DNA of 64,000 nucleotides from Argopecten irradians. Lineage: Eukaryota; Mollusca; Bivalvia; Pectinida; Pectinidae. Position 1 is the first letter of the stretch; the number at the start of each line of letters is the position of its first letter. Under the pieces are notes generated by a model. The model was not told the DNA's origin. It saw only the letters and a program-made list of their open reading frames with translations, and searched no databases. The stretch lies in NCBI RefSeq assembly GCF_041381155.1, contig NC_091135.1:48039086-48103085 (forward strand). The letters run 5' to 3'. The translations under genes were made by a program, and so were the position numbers. Below, piece after piece: positions 1 to 13,329 of this stretch.

Positions 1-2
1 GT

Positions 3-60
3 GAAGATGAACAATCAGATGAAGAACATGAACTTTTACCTCAAGGTCAAGTACAGTCTG
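3..60 (+). CDS. 3' part of a coding exon, gene truncated by window edge
   Basis: Reading from base 3 gives an open acidic stretch (EDEQSDEEHELLPQGQVQS) that ends exactly at a good splice donor, tctg|gtaagc, at 60/61. The residue composition is coding-like and unlike the AT-rich sequence that follows. I do not recognise the protein; a short acidic segment like this is common in linker or nuclear proteins. No further exon of this gene could be identified downstream, so its function and the position of its next exon remain unknown. It could be a chance open stretch, but the donor and the abrupt change in composition argue for an exon. Confidence 0.45.
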
Positions 61-965
61 GTAAGCAATTGGATGATACAATAATAATGATCCAAATTCA
101 GGATAAAATCACCTTTTGAGATCAATGGTTCTCAGGATAGGAAAAAAAACTTTTAAACTAAATATGATATTATAAGTAAAAAAAAAAATATGAAAAGTAA
201 AATTGTCTTTCATTCAAAGTCAATGGTCAATAGTCATCTGGTCAGAATGAAGTCTCTGATTTGTTGATTGTATATGTCACATGAGTTAAGAATAATTATG
301 TTTACATGGGCATTACAGGGATATACATAGATTGTTTCCCTTGATATGCTTGGCTTAATTCTCTCCCTCCTGAAGTACCCCCAGTACACACCCAGAGCTA
401 GTAAATCTTCGAAGGTTGATCCATATCTAAATAGATTGAGCTTGAAAAACAACATGGTTGGTTTCTTGGGAATTCCAGAATGAAATATGTGGTATGCAAA
501 GCCTATTTTTCAAAACGCTTTTGTTGCTCTAAATGATTTAATAAACTAGTCCTGACAAGCTCTTAGGTTTCGTTTTTCTTAAGAATAGGGTTCTGGTCTG
601 CACAAGTTATTTATTTACCAACTTCAGGTGTAATAGTGTCTTTTAAACTAAAATATCCTAATGACTCTGATCTGATCTATTCATAAAGATGAACTTTGAA
701 ATAACCTTTGAAATAACATTCAGCATCTGAATCAAATTAACATTTCAAGCATTATTCAAAAGATCAAGTAAATGTCATTAAACATCTGAATCAAATGAAC
801 ATTTCCAGCAATTCTCAAATGGTTTCAGTAAAATATTAAAAGAAGAAATGATATAAGATCAGCTTTTATTAATGCAATTACAGTGGTTCCTCATTAATGA
901 TATTTCTACAGTTAGTATTTGATTTTATACAGAGATTTAATGATACTGCTTCATCCATTCTTTAA
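61..965. other. Non-coding, probably intron
   Basis: AT-rich sequence after the donor at 60/61 with no exon, RNA gene or clear repeat that I can support. Confidence 0.4.
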
Positions 966-969
966 TGTA

Positions 970-2310
970 CCTTATTCATCGTAATTAGCACCCCTCCCCC
1001 TATAAGCGCCCCTCGTTTGTCTGAAGAAAGAGTATGAACACTCACATCTCATGAATTTAACAATGTTTTACAACATGTGATGCCTCTAACATCAGCATTG
1101 CATTCCATAATACTTGAACTTGTGAGTGTTTTACATGTGAATCACAACAAAATAAAGTATCTCACAGGATAAAAGGCATATGCATGTTTACTGTAAAGAG
1201 TTATGTACTATGAGTACAGAAAATTTTTAGATATGGCTGACTTTTTTTTCGTCCAAAACTGACATTTTGGTACACCAATAAAAGTTTGTTTCAATAATTT
1301 ACTGCCGTTCTATCATAAGATTGTACGATTGTGCTGAAGCACTAGTGTATCGACTCTCTGTAGTAGATTACATCGCTACATATTACAGGTGAAGTGTCTG
1401 TGTAACCCGCATTGTGATTGGCTGACAGTGTGCATATAAATATAAACGTTACCCAACCTAATTCTGCATCCGCAAAAAAATACCCCATTTTAAAATGGCC
1501 CCTATTTGTGCAATCGGGACGTTGTAAGTGTGCGAAACAATTACAAATGTTCAAATAAATAAGCTTCTGAAAAACAAATATTTGTAAAATAGAAGTATTA
1601 CAGTCTGTAAAAAAAATAACGCTGATATAGAATTTGCGCTGTAAAAATATACATGACTGTTTTGATCAGGGGTGGTTTTTTTCATAGTACACCTTTTGAA
1701 TACACATTGTAGCACATGTGACAGAAGAAAGCCTGGCTGCGGATTATGTGGAGACATTTACTTCAAATGCATTAGAAATGATTAAATTCTTCGACGAAGC
1801 AATAATGATTTTGGAAATCCTGTGTTTGCGAACAGAGATATAATTGTGATGGATAATCTTCCAACCACCATACTCTCCACAGTACAATGTTTAGTACGTA
1901 TTTAATGCCATGAAATCCAGCTTCGCAAAAATCAGTCGTATATATCCAAGTTCACAGAATTAGCTATCATTGATGCCCTGTCTACCTTTCTGATTCGAAA
2001 CTTAGCCTCTATTATGGACTGTGTGGATATGTTTGAGATTAACATAAAAAAGAGAAATCTTTGGTATAAAAAACTGTATTATATTTCGTATTTCACTGAA
2101 ACAGGTTTATTGTGCACACACGTTTTCTCTTCTATTTTTAGATCAACTCAGCCAATCACAATGCGTGTTACATAGACACTTCATCTGTAACATGTAGTGA
2201 TGTAATCTACTACAGTGAGTCGATACACTAGTACTATCACACAATCATGCAATCTTATGATAGAAAGGTAGTAAGTGCCCTGGGCGCTAATTACAGCGAC
2301 TACGGTAATA
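970..2310. mobile_element. Non-autonomous DNA element with long terminal inverted repeats
   Basis: About 140 bp at 1300-1440 reappears as reverse complement at about 2140-2280: the shared blocks include tctatcataagattg, tagtgtatcgact, gtagattacatc and cattgtgattggctga. The outermost bases also match in inverted orientation (gtaattagcacccc near 980 against the reverse complement of gggcgctaattac near 2290), with about 270 bp of unrelated sequence interrupting the left repeat. The roughly 700-bp centre has no coding capacity. This is the plan of a MITE-like or deletion-derivative DNA transposon. The family is not recognised and target-site duplications were not resolved. Confidence 0.55.
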
Positions 2311-2319
2311 GACTTGGCT

Positions 2320-4790
2320 AGCCCAGAAGGATATGTTAAGCCCAAGCAATCAGTGATCTATTCTTCATATTACTTTTTGCTCAATATATCCAAATATATA
2401 CACTTTTAAAAAGGACCAATAAAGCCTTTTGAATGATAATAGTCAAATTTTCTCCTAATGTTAATGTTAATTATGACAAACTTTCATAGAAAAATTAACA
2501 GATGACCTGCTGTCAATCAAACTGCCTGGCTACCACACATTTTGTATTGTGTATGCTACAATGATTGCTTCGACATTGAACTGGATCACACGCGTACCTG
2601 GCTACATACCCTTTGGTGTTTAGTCATTTAATTTAACAGTACCCTGTTTAGCAATCCGCTGCATACTTACCAATTTTTTAAATTTCCATGGGGGTAATTT
2701 CATGTGTTTAAAATTTTAACCTCAAGAAAGTCTACTAAATATCCCCCTATGAAAAAATTACAGGTTAATTTTTGCATATTTTGACCTGTGCTTTCTGATG
2801 GTATAGTCAGATTTGTTACATTTTGAATATTTAAGAATTTGGACTTGCTAACATAGGGTTAAAAATCGAGTTTCCCTCCAAAATAGGGAGGGTTGGCAAT
2901 GAATAGATGCCCTATGCATGGTTACTGAAATTCTATCTTGTGTTGCAATATCCACCATATCTATAACTTATTGTTTCTCTGTCACTAAAGATTAAAACAG
3001 TTTATGTTGGCTTAATGTTATTATGGTAAATTTGGATAAATGGTAAATAAACACATAGTTATATGGAATTTCGGTGAGGTCACACTACAAAACAGAATTG
3101 ACCTCTCATAAGTTTCAAGTAACCACAAGTAAGCAATTAGAAAATGTCAAGAATCTTTATTTCTTTAATTGAAATGACTAATAGTCAATTGAAGTTTTAA
3201 CTGATATTGGTGTTGGCAGCGAGGAAGATGTTATAAATAAATTAAAGTTTCTGTATATATGTTACATCACTCACACTAGTGGATCAACACACTGTAGATT
3301 TTTTCCCTTTAGTGCTATGTTATTTCAAATCACGAGCTGGCATGCACATAAGTTGGATATTTTTTAATAATTGTCATTATGTAAGAATCCACAGCAGTTA
3401 GTTTGAGTGTGATTAGAGTTGGCAAAACGAATTATCAGCCATCAAGGAGCAGTTTTCTAATTAATGTGACAGTTAATTATCACCATTTTTGTTGTTGTTT
3501 TTTATGTTGTTTTTTGGTTTTTTAAGACATCTTCACACCGCGTTGGCACTTTAAATTTGGCTTGAAAGACATTATAATAAACACCTGATGGACTGGCAAG
3601 AAGTATCGTTGCTACTGAAGAAAAAACATGTGCTATTCAGACAGAAAATAATCAAAGTCAATCCATTTCTAATAAAAATACATATTTCAAAATGTAAAAA
3701 CAAAAGTACATTGCCAAGCTTCTATATCTCATTACTGGCATGAAATCTTGTGCTCATATGATCCCAAAAATCTTTATCCTTTTGGAGCTGTCATAATTAA
3801 CTTTCTCCCGTCTATGTTTATACCTTGCTTTTGGCCCTAAGTTAAGTGTTGCCTCTTCCAAGAAGGCTTTGGGAATTAAATCCTATTCCTTAGCCAAGTC
3901 TACAGTGATGGACTAGTGTTGATATTCCTGTTTATATCAACAATTCAGGTGTTTGGTTTTGGGGACAACTGGGCCCAGTTGTTCAATTTATGATTAGTGG
4001 ATTTTTCTTTTCTCATTTGCTGCAAATTTCATGATTATATCTTCACCAAAATCAGCAAACAGGTGAATGAATGTTTATTTCATATGATATTTTATAAAAT
4101 GAGTCTTAAGAAGTTTATTTTTTGCAAGCCTTGGTGAACAATAATTAAAACTTCAAAACAAGTTTCAGAAAATCTCATACCTTTTTATTATTACTACAAA
4201 CACTCTACATTTCAAAGAATCTGAATGTCAAAATGTGACAAAAGTCAAAATCCAGTGAATGTCACAATTTTTTCACAATGTCATTGAATCCTGACATCAG
4301 CATTCGAGCATCATGCAAAAATTAGGACACAACAGAAATAATCTGGCTTTTAGACCATGTACTGTTCCTTCATTACAGTCACACCTGTGTGTAAAGTAAA
4401 TTGTACATGTCCTTTAACAACCCTGTAGCTGCTGGTAGGGTGCTAAAGGACACACAATACACTTTTTGTTTCTACTGATTTACACAATTCTGTGTAAATA
4501 TAAATCAAAAGATAAAAAGCTTCCTGTACTTAGCATATTTCCTCCAGTCCTTGTTAAGATTAATAGACAATCTACCTTGCTGTCTTACCTGCCCATCCTT
4601 AACAAATGAATTACCTGTAGGGTTTGGTGTTCAGGTGAGAGGTTCCCGCCCTTACTTGTAACTTTTGAAGTTTATAGTGTACATCCTAGAATGCTAAGTC
4701 AATCTTTGATTTAGTGTAGAAACCAAAATAACAATCTGTCAACAATTGTGAACTTTTCACTTTAAACTTATGTTTGAAGGTCGGAATCTA
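2320..4790. other. No gene seen
   Basis: AT-rich intergenic or intronic sequence. No open frame, RNA gene or strong repeat was supported. Confidence 0.4.
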
Positions 4791-4799
4791 GGTTGTCAT

Positions 4800-5570
4800 G
4801 AGTTTTAAGTTTAATTTGGTCTATGTGACCTTCACCTATGTAACACTGAGAAGGTCAAAAGATATTAAGGTTGTTAGCGATTTAGAATTTGTAGATCTAT
4901 TTGACCTTGACCTAACTGTAGCACACTCTGAAGGTTAAGATGAGTCTTTTGGTTATCTGTCTTTTCATCAATCCAGGTTAATGTGACCTAAACCTCTGCT
5001 AAAATGTGAAGGTCTTAAACACATTAACAACTATTTAAGTTTGAAGGTCAATATGACCTTCACCTGTGCCACACTTAAGTCAGATGTTGGGCATGCTTAG
5101 ACGGGGTAGAGGAATCAAGGTCATCTGTTGTTTATTAATCCAGGTCAATGTGACCTCCTGTGCCAATTAAGCTGAGAAGGTCAAGGGAATATAGGTCATC
5201 TGCTATTTGAGTAATCAAATTAAAGACAACAGCCACTTGCGCCACACACAAAACTAAAATTGTCTAGATAATCAGGTACAGTATAACACACTTATAATGA
5301 TTTTATGTATATAATGTAGTTATTTTCATTCCCTAGCAAGGTTATCATAAGATATCTACAACATGTATATATATACAGACTTATGCTTATAACGAAGTGA
5401 TTTTGTTGGTTCCCAGAGGTTCGTTTTAACCGTGTTTTACTGTAATTACAATTTTAAATCTAGGACAATGCAATTGCCATATAACAAACAAAGAGGAAGG
5501 AGGAAACTTAGCTAGCTAGCTATAAAGTTGTCAGCTGTTTTAAGTATCTAGGTCAACATGACTTTCACCT
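4800..5570. repeat. Diverged repeat patch rich in AGGTCA/TGACCT half-sites
   Basis: Irregular copies of a motif of the type aggtcaa-tgtgaccttcacct recur at about 4820, 4900, 4985, 5045, 5142 and 5550, separated by 80-100 bp. Two of them are exact palindromes of AGGTCA and TGACCT with a 3-bp spacer (5045-5059 and 5142-5156). This looks like an old, diverged tandem or dispersed repeat; whether the hormone-receptor-like palindromes have any role cannot be told from sequence. Confidence 0.5.
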
Positions 5571-6310
5571 CAAGGTAAAAGTTTAACTATTAGTCTACAA
5601 CAGTTATACATAGCACTAATCAAGGTAACACATATGTTCTTGTTTATAGAAGCATATTTCTGGTCCTTTACGGCATTCTGGATAAACTACCCGTGGTTAC
5701 AGTGGAGAATCCTGCCCTACATGTATAATTTGTGTAATTGCTGCTTAGAGATTTCACAGCATTAACACCCACAGTGAGAAATGTCCCTCCAATAAGAAAA
5801 CAAATGGGGTTACGCCTGGAATGTGTCTTCTGAATGCGAGGCATATTTAATAGTTTAGATTTTTGGCAGCATGTTCGTGAAATGTATAAAATGCACATTG
5901 TGCATATTCCTAACTTGACAAAGACCTGTTTCAATAATCGTGAGGATAAATATTGGTATTTTACAAATGCTGTTGTTTTATTCTGTGACTGCAGAATGTA
6001 TTAAAGACAGTTACAATAAAATTTTGATGAGTTGGATCAGATTTCATAGTGACAAGTACTGTATGCATATCCCTAACTCATCAAGAGAATCTGGTGGTGA
6101 ATACTAATAAAAGTTGTTACCAAGATGTTATGTTTATGTTTGTTAGGACTACAGAAAAACTTTTTCTTTGAATTGAATAACAGGATTGACCTGTAGGTAT
6201 ATATATATGTTGATCAAAATTTCATGATAGTTTCAGAAATAATGGCTTTGAAAAATATTTTGTTTACATTATCAGGAAAAAACCCAACAAAATTTGATCT
6301 GTGTTTAAAG
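5570..6310. other. No gene seen
   Basis: AT-rich, no supportable gene or repeat. Confidence 0.35.
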
Positions 6311-6339
6311 ATGAATTTACTTTAAAGCCCTTTTAGAGG

Positions 6340-6612
6340 AGGATGACCTATTGTCATCATGCATCGTCCGTCGTGGTGCGCCGTCTGCCGTGCGTAAATT
6401 TTGTATTCAAACAACTTCTTCTCAATAACCAAAAGGCCCAGGGTCCAGATATTGTGCCTGTGGCATGCTGAGATAAAGGGCTACAAAGTTTGTTCAAATA
6501 AATGACATTCACCTTCATTCACAGGGGTCGAATAGGCTGAAATCTTTAAACGACCTCTTGTGAATAACTAAGAGTTCTAAAGTCCCGATATTTGGCCCAT
6601 GGGCCTCTTGTT
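6340..6612 (-). repeat. Dispersed repeat, family A (gaggccc...acgacg type)
   Basis: Ends with gcccatgggcctcttgtt, the reverse complement of the aacaagaggccca start seen at 47063 and 54288. It shares with 54288-54720, in reverse, the blocks gggctacaaagtttgttcaaa, tcgaataggctgaaatctt and acaacttcttctcaataacc. It is non-coding, and the ORFs crossing it are chance. I recognise this as a repeat type widespread in bivalve genomic sequence; its transposition class is not clear from this copy. Confidence 0.6.
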
Positions 6613-6639
6613 CTTGTGTGGTCTTTATAGTCAGGTTTG

Positions 6640-8735
6640 TTTGTACTTTATTGTTGATTAATTTTGATTCACAGATTTGCTGTCCTTGACCTTGTTTCAA
6701 TCGTTTCTCCACAATTTAAAAAAATACAAATACTTTTCCAGGAAAATTGCCATCTTTTGTCTCTCACAACTCCTGTTTTCTTTTTCAGGTGATACTGACC
6801 AACCCAAAGCAGTGCCAGGACACGAGAAATCCGAGTGATGCATGATGGGAAAGATAACTCTGTAAATCTTATCAATTGATCTGATGCATGATGGGATATA
6901 TTTTATTGCTCTCAAAAACTACATGGTAAACTACATCACCTTCAACATTTCACAGCAACTACACACCAACAAAAAACTGTATCAAGATCATAGTAATATG
7001 TATTGTATTCTACAGGAAGTGACATCATTAAACTCACAATGTAATATGGTATTTTGTTTCCATGGAGATGATTATAAGTAAATTAAGATAACCAAAAATG
7101 TCTGAAGATCAGGTCCATGGTTGACATTGCAATTGTTGGTCATCTGAGTTCATAGATCTTCATGACAATTATTAGAAGCTAATTGCTTTTACTTTTCATC
7201 ATATACTTCCATTTCACAACCTGAGAACAAAATGCTTAAAATTTTTTGCATATTACAGAATTATCTGCCCTTGTTGGTAGGTTACTGATTGTTACATAAT
7301 ATTTTTCAGAGAAAATGATGACACATTTTACACCTACCTGCAAGGGAGACAACTCTGTAATATACAATGACAGAACATGAATGGCATGAATAAATAGTCA
7401 TTAAAATAGAGACTCTCCAAGTATGTAGGATGTCGTCTCTCGATGATAGAATTTAAACAATATTTGCTCATTCATGTTGCAATATGTTTTTTTCACTGTC
7501 ACTGAGTGCAATATCATGTTTAACAGCATAAAGATAGATTTGATGTTTAGAAATCACATATTAGAATTTTTTTATGGTAACAATGAGCTCTGCTATTGTG
7601 CATGCCATATATGTTGAATTTTATGAACAATGCTTTCATTTGAGCAACTTTAAGACATTAAAGAAAATTATTAATCAATCAATATAGATAAGATCTTATT
7701 TGCAGCCTGAATACTTTCTTAGACAACTAAGTACAAATGCCTCATCATGATCACCAAATTTCTTTTAGAGGCAGGCCTCTTGATGATGTTTATTTTGAAA
7801 ATGGTTATTTGTTTACACAAACTCTGCAATCTTGTTGAAACATCTGCCTGTTTACACATGATAGGGAATGCATGTACTTGGTGATATGTTTCCATCTATC
7901 TGTAACATTAGACATGTTGTCCGGATATGCCAAGATGTTAAGATACAAACAATATTTCTTTTCACAAGAATATTCTGAAGGTGTGAAGAGAGATTTAAAT
8001 CTGTCCATGGTTTTATTTACTTTCACTTTCACTTTTGCTTTAACATATTACTAAACAATTCTGAAAACAATTAAACGCATATTTGTTTCGGTACTATTTT
8101 CCTCTTCTAAAAAAGAAATTCTTCAAATATCATCAGAAACATGCCTGTAAAACTTGCTGGGTTTTCTTAGAATTGAGTCCATGGTTTTCATGGCTTTCAT
8201 GCAATACATGGGAGAGAAAAATGGCTTCAGCTGTAAGAAAGACAACTCTTGTTTAGTTTGTAACATTGTAATTAGCTGCGAGAAATGAGTGAGTAACTTG
8301 ATGCTAAACCAGTTTATAGTAGTAGTGTTTTGTACTGATATCTACCCTATTTATGTTTATCTTTATTATAACCCTATATCTTTATATGCTAATTTTACTT
8401 TACTAAAAAAAATTTATATGGTGCTATTAGTACTTCATTTTTTTATAAAATGATAAGTGTGTTCCATAGTTAGCTCTTCGTTTACCTAAAACAAAAATTG
8501 GGTGTTTATCAGAACAATGAACATTTCTGCAAGCTCTGGATCAGATGTTTTTTGCATATTTGATTTTTTTTTTAAAGCTTTAAAATAAGCATGTTCATTA
8601 AGAATTAAGTTTGAAATTATGTGTAAAGGTAAGGTGGTCTGTTTCATCATCAGAGTGTGTGTAATTTTTTACCTCATCCACACAAAGGGAAGGTAAGGTT
8701 AAGCTGTGTCACTGCATGCATTGTCTTTTGGCCCA
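6640..8735. other. No gene seen
   Basis: AT-rich sequence with short chance ORFs only. No exon with convincing splice sites and protein-like content was found. Confidence 0.35.
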
Positions 8736-8739
8736 GAAA

Positions 8740-8965
8740 TCTTGATGTATTGGGTCACTAACTTGCAAGGATGGCCTTATACTAAATTTGTTCAAATTAT
8801 TTATCTTGATCTTCATTCAACATTACAAGGGTCAAATAGGCTAAAATCTTAAAAACGACTTTTTGACACTAACCAGTATGCCTACAAACCTGATATTGGG
8901 TCTGTAGCATGCTGGGGTGAACAACTACTAAGTTTGTTCAAATGAATGACCTTGACAAATTGACA
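8740..8965 (-). repeat. Dispersed repeat, family A, partial
   Basis: Shares with the copy at 6340-6612 the blocks acaagggtcaaataggctaaaatctt and aactactaagtttgttcaaatgaatgacctt. It is diverged and incomplete. Confidence 0.5.
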
Positions 8966-9557
8966 TTTATACTACATTTTATGCAGTACTTTGTATTAAA
9001 TGAAGTACACTTTTCTGTCATTCTAGTTTTTGACATACACCAACTATTTTTTTATTATGACCTATGAATGGTATCTTGGTTATGAGAAATGGTTTGTCCT
9101 ATTTGATGTTGTAAGTGTACATGTAGTGACTGGCCACAACTGTATAGAGGTCACCAGTATCACATTTACAATAGTGGGGGATAAATAATAACTATAATCA
9201 TCTGTATGTATCTATCAATGACTGTCTCCATGGCAATGACCATATTAAAACATATTCCATGTATTGGGATTTTGTGTATTCCCTACCCTTCTTTATGAAT
9301 GTGTGAAATATGAATGTGTAATGTGTCACAGATTTAGTCAGTCCCTCACTCATGTGTAAGTGTGGTGTTCCATGGGTTGATAGCTAACTTATATTTATCA
9401 ACTTTGCTTAAAGCATTCTTTTTTTCTTGTGAGATATCTTTTTTTATTTGTTTTGCTTATATTTTTACTCTGCTTAATTGTTTTATGTTATGTGTAATCA
9501 GTATATGTTTTGTTAAGTATCAATGTAACAATTTAAAATGTTACCTCTGGGAACATA

Positions 9558-11295
9558 TCTATTATCAGGAATGTCCCCTGTTATATTATCAGGAATGTCC
9601 CCTGTTATATTATCAGGAATGTCCTTGTGTTATATTATCAGGAATGTCCTAGTGTTATATTATCAGGAATGTCCTAGTGTTATATTATCAGGAATGTCCC
9701 CTGGTATATTATCATGGATGTCCCCTGTTATATTATCAGGGATGTCCCCTGTTATATTATCAGGGATGTCCCCTGTTATATTATCAGGGATGTCCCCTGT
9801 TATATTATCAGGGATGTCCCTTGTTATATTATCAGGGATCCCTAGTGTTATATTATCAGGGATGTCCCTTGTTATATTATCAGGGATGTCCCTAGTGTTA
9901 TATTATCAGGGATGTCCCTGTTATATTATCAGGAATGTCCCCTTGTTATATTATCAGGGATGTCCCATGTTATATTATCAGGGATGTCCTTGTGTTATAT
10001 TATCAGGATGTCCCTGTTATATTATCAGGGATGTCCCCTGTTATATTATCAGGGATGTCCTTTGTTTATATTATCAGGGATGTCCTAATGTTATATTATC
10101 AGGGATGTCCCCTGTTATATTATCAGGGATGTCCCATGTTATATTATCAGGGATGTCCCCTGTTATATTATCAGGGATGTCCCCTGTTATATTATCAGGG
10201 ATGTCCTAATGTTATATTATCAGGGATGTCCCCTGTTATATTATCAGGGATGTCCCATGTTATATTATCAGGGATGTCCCATGTTATATTATCAGGGATG
10301 TCCTAATGTTATATTATTAGGGATGTCCATGTTATATTATCAGGGATGTCCCATGTTATATTATCAGGGATGTCCCATGTTATATTATCAGGGATGTCCC
10401 ATGTTATATTATCAGGGATGTCCCATGTTATATTATCAGGAATGTCCCCTGTTATATTATCAGGGATGTCCTAATGTTATATTATTAGGGATGTTCCATG
10501 TTATATTATCAGGGATGTCTCCTGTTATATTATCAGGAATGTCCCATGTTATATTATCAGGGATGTCCCCTGTTATATTATCAGGGATGTCCCCTGTTAT
10601 ATTATCAGGGATGTCCCATGTTATATTATCAGGGATGTCCCATGTTATATTATCAGGGATGTCCCATGTTATATTATCAGGAATGTCCCCTGTTATATTA
10701 TCAGGGATGTCCTAATGTTATATTATTAGGGATGTTCCCTGTTATATTATCAGGGATGTCTCCTGTTATATTATCAGGAATGTCCCATGTTATATTATCA
10801 GGGATGTTCCCTGTTATATTATCAGGGATGTCCCTTGTTATATTATCAGGGATGTTCCCTGTTATATTATCAGGGATGTCCCCTGTTATATTATCAGGGA
10901 TGTCCCCTGTTATATTATCAGGGATGTCCTAATGTTATATTATCAGGGATGTCCTTGTTATATTATCAGGGATGTGCCCTGTTATATTAATAGGGATGTC
11001 CCATGTTATATTATCAGGGATGTCCCCTGTTATATTATCAGGGATGTCCCTCCTGTTATATTGTATTAGGGATGTCCCTGTTATATTATCAGGGATGTCC
11101 CCTGTTATATTATCAGGGATGTCCCATGTTATATTATCAGGGATGTTCCCTGTTATATTATCAGGGATGTCCCCTGTTATATTATCAGGGATGTTCCCTG
11201 TTATATTATCAGGGATGTCCTAATGTGATATTATCAGGGATGTCCCCTGTTATATTATCAGGGATGTGCCCTGTTATATTAATAGGGATGTCCCC
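9558..11295 (+). repeat. 24-bp minisatellite, about 70 copies
   Basis: Near-perfect tandem array whose unit is 24 bp and includes ttatattatcagggatgtcc followed by a variable four bases (cctg, catg, ctgt, taatg). Unit-length variants of 23-26 bp are mixed in, which shifts the reading frame from copy to copy. Open frames of 70-220 codons appear in all three forward frames with the same LLYYQGCP / VILSGMS text, as expected when a repeat unit simply lacks stops. I therefore do not call a protein here. Confidence 0.95.
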
Positions 11296-11304
11296 TTCTA
11301 ATTT

Positions 11305-11414
11305 CAATAATATGAAATAATTAACAAAAGTATGTTATGTATACATGTGCATGTAATACCAATAATATGAAATAATTAACAAAAGTATGTTATGTATACA
11401 TGTGCATGTAATAC
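11305..11414 (+). repeat. 55-bp tandem duplication
   Basis: The 55 bp beginning caataatatgaaataattaa at 11305 is repeated exactly at 11360, directly after the 24-bp array. Confidence 0.9.
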
Positions 11415-12097
11415 CAGGTAAAATGTTTGTGTATGACAGCAAGCTGTTGTGTATTTCATTAAACGAAGTTATCTGTCCTTGTTTTTGATTTAAATTACTA
11501 GGAACATAGATACAATATATATATATAATTTATAATCTATTGATGAGTGTAACATCATAAATTCATTTTATTTGCTTTTGCTCAATTGTACTGTTCATAC
11601 TTATGGACAAGGGCAGATAACTGTGAGTAATAAAAAACCTATTCATCGTGAAATGTTGTATGAATGTGAGAATACATGTTGTAAATAATATATATATATG
11701 GGTTTACAATCAATCTATGATTCCGACATTAAAATATTTATAGTGTCCTGAAATAGTTCAGACGCTGATAGTCCCTGGAAAACTTGCAATCTGGACAGAA
11801 ATATATTGGGGTTTGATTCCTGACTTAGGAGACATGCAGAATCTAGAAATCAGAAAAATTAATATTCCAGATAGTTTGGACAGGGAACGCAAGGGTTTGA
11901 ATTTTCACACATCAACTGTATAAGATATTAAACTAATTGACCTTTCAAATTCTGTGTCATGATAAAGTGAGAAGATTTAAAAAGTGACCTCAATTATAAT
12001 TACAAACTTTATCACTTGGATCAAAAGCTCATCATCTGATCATGACATTAATTGTAAAAATTTAATTTCCTACTTGAAAGAACAGTTGAATCTCCTT

Positions 12098-12206
12098 GGC
12101 CCAGCACCATAAAACTTTCTCAGACAGATTTTTTACTCAAATTTATATAAAATCATATACTTATAAAACATCTGTCTGAGAATAGTTTTATGATGTTGGG
12201 CCCGCG
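12098..12206. repeat. Foldback (inverted repeat)
   Basis: ggcccagcaccataaaactt...ctcagacaga at 12100-12132 pairs with tctgtctgagaatagttttatgatgttgggcc at 12171-12202. Arms are about 34 bp around a 38-bp AT-rich loop; MITE-like hairpin. Confidence 0.7.
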
Positions 12207-12350
12207 TCTCAAGGTCATCGGAACCATATAAAACTCTTAATATATGAACCAACTTTATATAGATCCTGTAACTTCAGAACTAGAATAAAGTAGGATCATG
12301 GAGTTACCAGAGTTGAGTTTAACAAAGCTTGGCTGTATATATATACATGA

Positions 12351-13053
12351 CCTCAGTGAACTTCAGACAGGGCGAGCTTGTTGGACCAAAGATCGGGAAA
12401 AACAACCCAACAAATAAAGTTTGAATTGAAATTGGCCATTTATTACAAAACGACAATTTAAAATTATATTGAAATACAAACATTTCAATAACATGAAATT
12501 GTATCCAGCATTCTTAGGTCCTAGGTGGGGATAAACTGCCCACCTAAAAAATGAATTTGAACAAAATACAATTGGAGGAAGCAGGGGAGGGAGGCGGGTT
12601 CAAATATAATCATGCAACAAACTGACCTTGACCAGTGTCCATATTGGTTACTGCAGAGGCTGGAATGACTGCGTACAGTGTAATTAGGTTATATAGGCAA
12701 ATTAGTGCGCGTGACCTATCACCTCCTTCACCCTGCGCCCTCCTTTTGTTTACAAACAGTACAATATAAAGTACATAGCCTAGGGACTATACTAACAAAT
12801 GTAATCCCTTCAGCATGTATAAAATATATTAAAATTACATTTTAATTGTTAATTATACATTACCTCAGTGAACTTCAGACAGGGCAAGCTTGTTGGACCA
12901 AAGATCGGGAAAAACAACCCAACAAATAAAGTTTGAATTGAAATTGGCCATTTATTACAAAACGACAGTTTAAAATTATATTGAAATACAAACGTTTCAA
13001 TAACATAAAATTGTATCCAGCATTCTTAGGTCCTAGGTGGGGATAAACCGCCA
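12351..13053. repeat. Pair of ~190-bp direct repeats, 513 bp apart
   Basis: 12351-12541 and 12864-13052 are the same sequence with about six substitutions, from cctcagtgaacttcagacag to ctaggtggggataaac. About 320 bp of unrelated sequence lies between. This may be a tandem duplication with divergence of the spacer or a very small terminal-repeat element; no coding region is present. The class is left open. Confidence 0.75.
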
Positions 13054-13062
13054 CAATGGTAT

Positions 13063-13112
13063 CTGACCATGTAAATACATGGTCAGAAATGACCATGTAA
13101 ATACATGGTCAG
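13063..13112. repeat. Duplicated perfect palindrome
   Basis: gaccatgtaaatacatggtc, a perfect 20-bp palindrome, occurs twice in tandem (13065-13084 and 13091-13110), just inside the right end of the direct repeat region. Confidence 0.85.
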
Positions 13113-13329
13113 AAACCATACCCCACCCGTAGTCCCAGTCAAACAATATAACTCACCAATGTGGACAACTCAAACTTATACAGTGGTTTGGAGACAGTAA
13201 AATGATGTTGTTTGAGTAGGATTAATCCTAACTTCTGGTGATTGTGATTTAACAAACACCCGAAGGTGAGACCGATTATCCTCAAACATCATTTTACTAT
13301 CTCATAACTGCTGTATTCAATCAGTTTTT

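Noticed and set aside
9538-11320. Overlapping ORFs of 67-223 codons with LLYYQGCP and VILSGMS repeats
   Set aside because: 24-bp minisatellite with unit-length changes that move the frame; no protein would keep it.
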